Below, in pieces: positions 1-5,181 of a DNA stretch of 6,244 nucleotides; the stretch's first letter is position 1; each line of letters opens with the position of its first letter. The notes under the pieces were generated by a model. It saw only the letters and a list, made by a program, of their open reading frames with translations, did no database searches and was not told where the DNA came from. The DNA comes from Gemmatimonadota bacterium (GTDB lineage Bacteria; Gemmatimonadota; Gemmatimonadetes; Gemmatimonadales; GWC2-71-9). The stretch lies in contig JAOUIC010000112.1 in NCBI GenBank assembly GCA_029884275.1, positions 1-6,244 on the forward strand, in the 5' to 3' direction. The position numbers and the translations under genes are program-made.

Positions 1-408
1 CGGGTCCACGCCGACGAGATGGCGAAGATCTCCGCCTACCTCAACATCGACAACGGGTCCGGCCGCCTGCGCGGCGTGTGGGGCCAGGGGAACGAGGAGG
101 CGGTGAAGGTGTTCGACCAGATCCTGGTGCCGTTCCGGGACCTGGGTGTGGTCGCGAGCCGCCTGCAGAACACCGGCGGCACCGACCACCTTTCGTTCGA
201 CCGGGTCGGCGTTCCCGGCTTCCAGTTCATTCAGGATCCGCTGGAGTACGGCATCCGCTCCCACCACTCGCACGTGGACACCTACGAGCGGCTGGTGATC
301 GACGACCTCAAGCAGGCGGCCACCATCGTGGCCTGGACGGTGTTCACCATCGCCAACCGCGACGAGATGATGCCGCGGAAGCCGGTGGCGCCACCGAGCA
401 CGAACTAG
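1..408 (+). CDS. M28 family zinc metallopeptidase, C-terminal part (5' end outside window)
   Basis: The frame is open from base 1 and ends at TAG 406-408, giving 135 visible residues; the ATG at 19 is internal, since conserved sequence continues through it. M28 enzymes are co-catalytic di-zinc exopeptidases (aminopeptidases and glutamate-carboxypeptidase-like carboxypeptidases), usually secreted or periplasmic. Visible family landmarks are the Asp in LNIDNGSG (window residue 17), a likely zinc ligand; NTGGTDHLSF around residues 58-66; VPGFQFIQDP; and RSHHSHVDTYERL, where the second His (residue 89) fits the terminal zinc ligand of the H-[ST]-x-x-D motif. The C-terminal tail ends in a proline-rich PRKPVAPP stretch. 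The missing N-terminal part should hold the signal peptide, possibly a PA domain, and the remaining ligands (H, D and the catalytic E-E pair). Family assignment is strong; substrate specificity cannot be read from this part. A hairpin follows the stop directly, so this gene probably ends its transcription unit. Confidence 0.9.
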   Translation, partial: RVHADEMAKISAYLNIDNGSGRLRGVWGQGNEEAVKVFDQILVPFRDLGVVASRLQNTGGTDHLSFDRVGVPGFQFIQDPLEYGIRSHHSHVDTYERLVIDDLKQAATIVAWTVFTIANRDEMMPRKPVAPPSTN

Positions 409-429
409 CGCGACGTTGACCGCGCGGTA

Positions 430-465
430 CCACGCCCCGGCCGGGTCAGCCCCGCCGGGGCGTGG
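430..465 (+). terminator. Probable transcription terminator hairpin after the M28 gene
   Basis: A perfect 12-bp inverted repeat, CCACGCCCCGGC (430-441) and GCCGGGGCGTGG (454-465), encloses a 12-nt loop. It begins 21 nt after the M28 stop codon. The following bases (TTGTCACC) contain only a short T-rich stretch, so it is not a textbook U-tract terminator, but GC-rich genomes often have such hairpins. The stem lies before the next gene's ribosome binding site and argues for separate transcription of the two genes. A regulatory role as an attenuator is possible but nothing else supports it. Confidence 0.6.
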
Positions 466-473
466 TTGTCACC

Positions 474-480
474 GGGGGAA
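474..480 (+). promoter_or_regulatory. Ribosome binding site that decides the CoA-transferase start
   Basis: A purine-rich GGGGGAA run precedes two consecutive ATG codons at 483 and 486. Spacing suits 486 slightly better than 483. The in-frame GTG at 462 lies inside the downstream arm of the hairpin at 430-465 and has no such site, so it is an unlikely start. Confidence 0.55.
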
Positions 481-482
481 CC

Positions 483-1790
483 ATGATGGCTGCTGAGATG
501 AAGGGGTGGCGTTCCGGGGGAGTGGACGCCCAGACCGCCGTGAGCCTGATCCGGCCCGGAATGAGGCTCTTCGTGCACGGCGCGTCGGCCACGCCGACGC
601 CGCTGCTCGACGCCCTGGCGCTGCGGCGCGACCTGAGCGATGTCCTGCTGTACCATCTCCATACCTCGGGTCCGATGCCCTTCGCCGACCCGGAGGCGGC
701 GAAGCATTGCCGGTCGGTCTCGCTCTTCACCGGCCCTGGTCTGCGGACCCCGGTCGCCGAGGGATACGCCGACTTCGTGCCGGTGTTTCTCTCGGACATC
801 CCCGGTCTCTTCACCTCGGGCACGGTCAGGCTGGACGCCGCCCTGCTCCAGGTCTCCCCGCCGGACGCCCACGGCTTCTGCAGTCTGGGCACCTCGGTGG
901 ATGCTGCCCGCGCCGCGGCGGATACCTCCCGGCTGGTGATCGCGGAGGTGAACGAGCGGATGCCGCGGACGCATGGCAACACCTTCGTGCCCCTGTCACG
1001 CTTCGACGCCTTCGTGGTGACCGATCGCCCGCTGCACGAGCATCCGCACACTGAGGAGACCGACGTGGAGCGCCGCATCGGCGAGCTGGTGGCCGCCCTG
1101 GTGGACGACGGCTCCACGCTGCAGATGGGCATCGGCGCGATTCCTGACGCGGTCCTCTCGCGGCTCGGGAACAAGGTGGAGCTCGGGGTGCACACCGAGA
1201 TGTTCTCCGACGGCCTGATCCCGCTCATCGAGGGAGGGGTGGTCACCAACCGGCACAAGGTCATCGCCCGCGGGCGCACCGTCACCAGCTTCGTGACCGG
1301 GTCGCGAACGCTGTTCGATTTCGTGGACGACAACCCCACGCTTGAGTTCCACGGCTGCGACCGGACTAACGACACGTCGATCATCCGGCGGAACCCGAAA
1401 GTCGTGGCGGTGAACTCCGCGCTGCAGGTGGATCTGACCGGGCAGGTCTGCGCCGACTCGCTGGGCCACCGCATCTACTCGGGGATTGGCGGGCAACTGG
1501 ACTTCATCCGTGGCGCGGCGCTGTCGGAGGGCGGCAAGCCGATCATCGCGCTGCCGAGCACCGCCGCGGGGGGCACCGTCTCGCGGATCGCGTCCGAGCT
1601 CACCGCGGGTGCCGGCGTCGTGACCACCCGCGGCCATGTGCACTGGGTGGTGACGGAACATGGCGCGGTCAACCTGCACGGACGCACACTGAGGGAACGT
1701 GCCGAAGCGCTCATCAGCATCGCCCATCCCGATTTCCGGGCGGAGCTCCGCCGTGAGTTCGCCCGGATCCGCCACGTCACCCTCGGATAG
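483..1790 (+). CDS. Acetyl-CoA hydrolase/transferase family protein (4-hydroxybutyrate CoA-transferase-like)
   Basis: This 435-residue cytoplasmic enzyme belongs to the family that moves CoA between acyl-CoA and a free carboxylic acid through a glutamyl-CoA thioester intermediate. In order, it has an N-terminal CoA-transferase half (about residues 10-200), the GIGAIP loop (216-221), and LGVHTEMFSDG, whose Glu near residue 239 matches the catalytic glutamate of 4-hydroxybutyrate and acetate CoA-transferases. The C-terminal half carries SGIGGQLDFIRGA (from about 333), GGKPIIALPST and GHVHWVVTEHGAVNLHG, all typical of the family. Length is normal (about 430-440) and no frameshift is seen. I chose the ATG pair at 483/486 because GGGGGAA lies just upstream; the longer GTG 462 form would start inside a hairpin. 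Acyl specificity (4-hydroxybutyrate, acetate, propionate or other) cannot be told from sequence alone. It appears to be transcribed alone: hairpins or spacers separate it from both neighbours. Confidence 0.93.
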   Translation: MMAAEMKGWRSGGVDAQTAVSLIRPGMRLFVHGASATPTPLLDALALRRDLSDVLLYHLHTSGPMPFADPEAAKHCRSVSLFTGPGLRTPVAEGYADFVPVFLSDIPGLFTSGTVRLDAALLQVSPPDAHGFCSLGTSVDAARAAADTSRLVIAEVNERMPRTHGNTFVPLSRFDAFVVTDRPLHEHPHTEETDVERRIGELVAALVDDGSTLQMGIGAIPDAVLSRLGNKVELGVHTEMFSDGLIPLIEGGVVTNRHKVIARGRTVTSFVTGSRTLFDFVDDNPTLEFHGCDRTNDTSIIRRNPKVVAVNSALQVDLTGQVCADSLGHRIYSGIGGQLDFIRGAALSEGGKPIIALPSTAAGGTVSRIASELTAGAGVVTTRGHVHWVVTEHGAVNLHGRTLRERAEALISIAHPDFRAELRREFARIRHVTLG

Positions 1791-1794
1791 CCCC

Positions 1795-1830
1795 GCCGCC
1801 TGGCCCGCCGTGCCACGCCGACCCGGCGGC
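1795..1830 (+). terminator. Weak hairpin after the CoA-transferase gene
   Basis: GCCGCC (1795-1800) can pair with GGCGGC (1825-1830) across a 24-nt GC-rich loop, five bases past the TAG at 1788-1790. The stem is short, the loop long, and no T tract follows, so this is only a candidate for transcription termination. Confidence 0.2.
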
Positions 1831-1870
1831 CTGCGGCATCGCCATGGGGTGACTCCTGCTCCCCCTGGTT

Positions 1871-1886
1871 GATCAGGCACCTGATC
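1871..1886. promoter_or_regulatory. 16-bp palindrome upstream of the small TTG-start gene (possible operator)
   Basis: GATCAGG and CCTGATC are perfect 7-bp arms around a central CA. The site ends 11 nt before the TTG start at 1898. Its short centre makes it a better dimeric-protein binding site than an RNA hairpin. It is also noticeably less G/C-extreme than its surroundings. No regulator family is recognised from the motif, and one copy in one spacer cannot establish function. Confidence 0.3.
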
Positions 1887-1897
1887 TCAGGCTGCGG

Positions 1898-2254
1898 TTG
1901 ACGGCCATCACCATTCCGGGCGTCCTGGCCCTCCGATTCGAGCCCGCAGCTGGCGCCTGGGTGGAGACCTACAGCGTGAACGGCGCCAACGCCGTGTTCG
2001 ACTACACCCTCGTTCTCTTTCCCGGCGACTCGGTGCACGCAGTGGATGGTCTCGACCCCCTCGCCAGCCCGAAGGCGGTAGGAACCTGGAGCCGGGCCGG
2101 GGACGGGGTTCGGGCCACCTCTTCCTGCCTCGTCGGCGGGGGCACCTACTCCCTCGAGGGCACGCCAGCCACCGCGAGTACCGCCCTCACCGGCAGCTGG
2201 GGTGCGGGGGAGAACCCGACGGGCGGAGGGGGCCTCAGCGTCCAGCGCCAGTAG
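1898..2254 (+). CDS. Small hypothetical protein, 118 residues, probably beta-rich
   Basis: I do not recognise this protein. The frame shows strong G/C third-position bias throughout and ordinary amino-acid composition, which supports real coding. TTG 1898 is the only usual start codon in the open stretch, which is bounded upstream by an in-frame TGA at 1850-1852; no clear ribosome binding site precedes it, so the start is uncertain and an internal GTG start (for example at GTGGAGACC near 1960) is possible. The sequence alternates hydrophobic and polar residues with many Gly, Thr and Ser: VFDYTLVLFPGDSV, then GTWSRAGDGV, GGTYSLEGT, TALTGSW and a GGGGLSVQRQ end. The recurring G-T-W / L-x-G-T / G-S-W pattern resembles successive beta strands of a small barrel or sandwich. 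There is one cysteine, no convincing signal peptide and no membrane segment. It stands alone between two spacers. Confidence 0.55.
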   Translation: MTAITIPGVLALRFEPAAGAWVETYSVNGANAVFDYTLVLFPGDSVHAVDGLDPLASPKAVGTWSRAGDGVRATSSCLVGGGTYSLEGTPATASTALTGSWGAGENPTGGGGLSVQRQ

Positions 2255-2284
2255 CGCCGCGCGGCCGTCGAGCGGGGTCGTGGC

Positions 2285-2308
2285 CCAGCCGGGCCCCGGC
2301 CCCGCTGG
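2285..2308 (+). terminator. Possible terminator hairpin after the small hypothetical gene
   Basis: CCAGC (2285-2289) pairs with GCTGG (2304-2308); after one C-C mismatch, GGGC (2291-2294) pairs with GCCC (2299-2302) around a four-base loop. GGCGTTT follows, giving a short T run at 2311-2313. It lies 30 nt past the TAG at 2252-2254. The remainder of the 2255-2359 spacer is GC-rich with no other structure I trust; CATATT at 2348-2353 looks like a -10 box but has no matching -35 and lies only six bases from the next start codon. Confidence 0.35.
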
Positions 2309-2359
2309 CGTTTCCGGCCGCTCCTCCCGCGGGCGCATGCTGGAGCGCATATTCGCAGG

Positions 2360-3814
2360 GTGTCCCAATCATCCGAATACGATCTGGTCGTCATCGGTTC
2401 CGGGCCGGCCGGGGAGAAGGGGGCCGCCCAGGCCGCCTATTTCGGCAAGCGGGTCGCGCTGGTCGAACGCTCGCCCTATCTCGGGGGGGCGAGCATCAAC
2501 ACCGGCACGGTGCCCTCCAAGACGCTGCGCGAGACCGCGCTGTACTTCTCGGGCCTCCGCCAGCGGGGCCTGTATGGCGTCGACTACTCGCTCCGCGAAG
2601 GGCTGACCCTCCCGGACTTCATGTACCGCTGCCGGGCTGTGGTCGAGACGCAGCGGGACCTGATCTTGAAGAACCTCGAGCACCACCGGGTCGAGATCGT
2701 CTGGGGGGACGCATCGCTGTCCGACCCCCACACGGTCGAGGTCCGGCTGGCGGCCGGCGGCGTGCGCCGCCTGACGACCGATGTGATTCTCCTCGCGACC
2801 GGGTCCTCGCCGCACCGGCCCGCGGAGGTGCCGTTCGGGCACCCGCGGATTCACGACTCCGACTCGATCCTGGCCCTGGACCAGGGCCTCGGCGAGATCC
2901 CCGATTCGATGGCCGTGATCGGCGGTGGTGTGATCGGGGTCGAGTACGCGTCGATCTTCACTGCGCTCGGTGTCCGGGTCACGCTGGTGGACGGGCGCGA
3001 GCGGCTGCTGCCCTTCGTGGATGGGGAGATTGCGTCGCGGCTGCAGGCCCGGCTCGGGGAGCTGGGCCTCACGTGGCAGCTCGGAGTCCGGGTCGAACGG
3101 ATCGAGACTTCCGGGACCGGGGTCAGCCTGGCGCTCTCCAACGGCACCGCGGTGACCGCCGACGTGGGCCTCTGGGCGGCCGGGAGGCAGAGCAATGTGG
3201 CGGGGCTGGGCCTGGAACAGCTCGGCGTTGGGCTCGGCACTCGCGGGCTCGTGCTGGTCAACGAGCGGTTCCAGACCTCGGTGCCAAACATCTATGCCGC
3301 GGGCGATGTCATCGGATTCCCCGCGCTCGCCTCCACGTCGATGGAGCAGGCGCGGGTCGCAATGGTTCACGCCTTCGACCTCAAGTACAAGGAGCGGCTT
3401 TCGACCGTCATTCCGCTGGCTGTCTATGCCATCCCTGAAGTGGCCATGGTGGGGCTCACCGAAGAGCAGTGCCGGGAGCGGGGCCTGCCGCATGTCGCGG
3501 GGCGGGCCCTATTCGAGCGGAGCGCGCGGGGCCAGATTCTGGGCGACCCGCAGGGCGTGATCAAGCTGCTGGTGGATCCCGAAACGAGGCGGCTGCTCGG
3601 TGTGCACATCGTCGGCGAATCGGCCTCCGAGCTGATCCACGCCGGGGCAGCGGTCATGACGGACGGTGGGACGATTGACAGGTTCATCGACGCCGTCTAC
3701 AACTACCCCACCCTCACCGATGTCTACAAGTACGCCGCCTACGATTGCCTCATCACCCTGCATCGGCTCCAGGGTGATGCCGCGCTGCGGCCCGCCGCTA
3801 CGCCGGCCGGCTGA
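2360..3814 (+). CDS. sthA: Soluble (Si-specific) NAD(P)+ transhydrogenase-type flavoprotein
   Basis: This 484-residue FAD enzyme of the class I pyridine nucleotide-disulfide oxidoreductase fold would pass hydride between NADPH and NAD+ in the cytoplasm. It shows the FAD-binding VIGSGPAG (GxGxxG at 13-18), NAD(P)-binding VIGGGVIGVEYAS (glycines 188-193), second FAD motif YAAGDVIGFP (Asp 316) and a C-terminal dimerisation domain (about 350-470). Unlike lipoamide dehydrogenase, the redox segment reads GGASINTGTVPSK, so the two cysteine positions are Ser45 and Thr50; the usual catalytic His-Glu pair is Tyr449 and Asp454 in YNYPTLTD. E. coli SthA likewise has Thr and Tyr at two of these places but keeps the first Cys. 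Segments such as HPRIHDSDSIL and GDVIGFPALAS closely match SthA. Asp211 at the end of the second NAD-domain strand suggests NAD(H) affinity, with Arg213 and Arg215 nearby. GTG 2360 is the only in-frame start just before the FAD motif; GGAG at 2342-2345 is a distant ribosome site. Confidence 0.87.
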   Translation: MSQSSEYDLVVIGSGPAGEKGAAQAAYFGKRVALVERSPYLGGASINTGTVPSKTLRETALYFSGLRQRGLYGVDYSLREGLTLPDFMYRCRAVVETQRDLILKNLEHHRVEIVWGDASLSDPHTVEVRLAAGGVRRLTTDVILLATGSSPHRPAEVPFGHPRIHDSDSILALDQGLGEIPDSMAVIGGGVIGVEYASIFTALGVRVTLVDGRERLLPFVDGEIASRLQARLGELGLTWQLGVRVERIETSGTGVSLALSNGTAVTADVGLWAAGRQSNVAGLGLEQLGVGLGTRGLVLVNERFQTSVPNIYAAGDVIGFPALASTSMEQARVAMVHAFDLKYKERLSTVIPLAVYAIPEVAMVGLTEEQCRERGLPHVAGRALFERSARGQILGDPQGVIKLLVDPETRRLLGVHIVGESASELIHAGAAVMTDGGTIDRFIDAVYNYPTLTDVYKYAAYDCLITLHRLQGDAALRPAATPAG

Positions 3815-3850
3815 GCCTTCTGCCTACCCCCTACCATCGCCGTCACTCAT

Positions 3851-3855
3851 GAGGG
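3851..3855 (+). promoter_or_regulatory. Ribosome binding site of the M20 amidohydrolase gene
   Basis: GAGGG lies four bases upstream of ATG 3860 and supports that start. The 45-nt gap to the preceding stop codon has no hairpin I can see, which is compatible with co-transcription with the transhydrogenase gene. Confidence 0.55.
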
Positions 3856-3859
3856 CAAG

Positions 3860-5164
3860 ATGATCCGTCCCCTGCAGCTGGTGAGCATCCTCGGCGCCGG
3901 CCCGCTCGTCGCGCAGGGCACCGCCGGCATCGACTCCCGTGTCGCGGCGATCGCCCCGCGGATGATCGAATTCCGCCATCAGATCCACCAGCATCCCGAA
4001 CTCGGCAACCGCGAGGCCAGGACGGCCGCGCTGATCGCGGCGGAACTCGAGCGGCTCGGCCTGGAAGTGCGGACCGGCATCGCCTACACCGGCGTCATCG
4101 GGATCCTTCGTGGCGCGAAGCCCGGCCCTGTCGTGGCGATTCGCGCCGACATGGACGGCCTGCCGGTCACCGAGGCCACCGACCTGCCGTTCCGATCCAT
4201 CGACACCGTGACCTATCTCGGCCGTCCCACGGGGGTGTCCCACGCCTGCGGCCACGATACCCACGTGGCGGCCCAGCTCGGCGTCGCCAATCTGCTCGCG
4301 GGCATGCGTGACCGCCTCTCCGGCACCGTGGTGTTCGTGTTCCAGCCTGCCGAGGAGGGGGCTCCGCCAGGCGAGGACGGCGGGGCCGAGCTGATGCTCA
4401 AGGAGGGGGCGCTGAACGACCCCCGTCCCGACCTGATCTTCGCCTTCCACGCCAATGGCGATCCCCCGGACGAAGAGGGGGATGACGAACGGCTCGGCCG
4501 CGTGAAGTACACCCCGGGTGTGATGTCCGCGGCCTCGACCCGGTGGGAGGCACGGATCATCGGGCGGCAGTCACACGGCGCCTCGCCACACCTCGGCGTC
4601 GATGCCATCGTCACCGCCTCACAGGTGGTGCTGGCCCTCCAGACCATCCGGTCCCGCAATCTCTCGCCGTTCAGTGACAACGTGGTCACGACTGGCGTGA
4701 TGCGCGGTGGCGATCGTCACAACATCGTGGCCGGGGAAGTCCTGCTGCAGGGGACTATCCGGACTTTCGACGACAGCGTCCTCGCCACGATCAAGCGCCG
4801 GATGGACGAGATCCTCGACGGTGTCACCCGCTCCGCCGGGGCGAAGTACGAGCTGAACTTCGGCTCCACCTTCCCGTCGGTGGTGAACGACACCGGGCTG
4901 GTACGCCGGTTCCTCCCGGTTCTCGAGCGGGTGGCGGGCAAGCAGAATGTCCGGATGGCCCCGCCGGAGACCGGCGCCGAGGACTTCTCCTACTTCTCGC
5001 GCGAGATCCCGGGTCTCTACATCGCCATCGGGGGGGTCCCCGAGGGGCAGGTCTCCGGTGGGCACCACACCCCGACCTTCCTGGTGGACGACCAGCTGGT
5101 GCCTTCCGCGATGCGGATCATGAGCGCGCTGGTGCTGGAGGCATTGCGGACGCCGGCGCGCTGA
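3860..5164 (+). CDS. M20D family metal-dependent amidohydrolase, probably exported
   Basis: This 434-residue hydrolase resembles IAA-amino acid hydrolases, hippurate hydrolases and N-acyl amino acid amidohydrolases, which split an amide bond between an acyl group and an amino acid. Residues 31-200 hold the first catalytic part: FRHQIHQHPELG, IRADMDGLPVTE (Asp97), SHACGHDTH (Cys130, His132), FQPAEEG (Glu165/166) and AFHAN (His197). About 215-325 is the lid/dimerisation domain with GRQSHGASPHLGVDA. The catalytic domain resumes with ETGAEDFSYFS and ends with the last ligand in GGHHTPTF (His403). The Cys-His-Glu-His-His set agrees with the known M20D metal site. The N-terminus (MIRPLQLVSILGAGPLVAQG) has an Arg followed by a hydrophobic run and a plausible cleavage after VA near 18, suggesting export; this is moderate evidence only. 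An acidic stretch DEEGDDER (about 205-212) sits between His197 and the lid domain, where relatives usually have a short HVxP-type turn. Exact substrate is unknown. Confidence 0.9.
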   Translation: MIRPLQLVSILGAGPLVAQGTAGIDSRVAAIAPRMIEFRHQIHQHPELGNREARTAALIAAELERLGLEVRTGIAYTGVIGILRGAKPGPVVAIRADMDGLPVTEATDLPFRSIDTVTYLGRPTGVSHACGHDTHVAAQLGVANLLAGMRDRLSGTVVFVFQPAEEGAPPGEDGGAELMLKEGALNDPRPDLIFAFHANGDPPDEEGDDERLGRVKYTPGVMSAASTRWEARIIGRQSHGASPHLGVDAIVTASQVVLALQTIRSRNLSPFSDNVVTTGVMRGGDRHNIVAGEVLLQGTIRTFDDSVLATIKRRMDEILDGVTRSAGAKYELNFGSTFPSVVNDTGLVRRFLPVLERVAGKQNVRMAPPETGAEDFSYFSREIPGLYIAIGGVPEGQVSGGHHTPTFLVDDQLVPSAMRIMSALVLEALRTPAR

Positions 5165-5181
5165 GCCGATTCACCAGCCCG

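Noticed and set aside
417..445. TTGACC as a -35 promoter element for the CoA-transferase
   Set aside because: No -10-like sequence lies at the right distance; the region is occupied by the GC-rich hairpin.
446..1474. Long minus-strand open frame of 342 codons opposite the CoA-transferase
   Set aside because: The + strand encodes a complete protein with clear family motifs across the same bases; the antisense frame has Arg/Ser-rich low-information composition expected from the complement of GC-rich coding DNA.
1475..2368. Minus-strand open frame of 297 codons spanning two genes and a spacer
   Set aside because: It crosses the end of the CoA-transferase, the spacer and the small gene, has Gly/Arg/Pro-rich composition and no motif; long antisense frames are common at this GC content.
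2369..3493. Minus-strand open frame of 374 codons opposite the transhydrogenase
   Set aside because: Antisense shadow of a gene with unmistakable FAD and NAD motifs; no recognisable domain in the antisense product.
2360..3814. Reading the flavoprotein as dihydrolipoamide dehydrogenase (E3), tempting because E1 alpha lies downstream
   Set aside because: Both disulfide cysteines and the C-terminal catalytic His are missing, and several segments match SthA-type transhydrogenases better.
3849..3863. Four-codon mini-ORF (ATGAGGGCAAGATGA) overlapping the amidohydrolase start
   Set aside because: Such short frames arise by chance; GAGGG within it is better explained as the ribosome binding site for ATG 3860.
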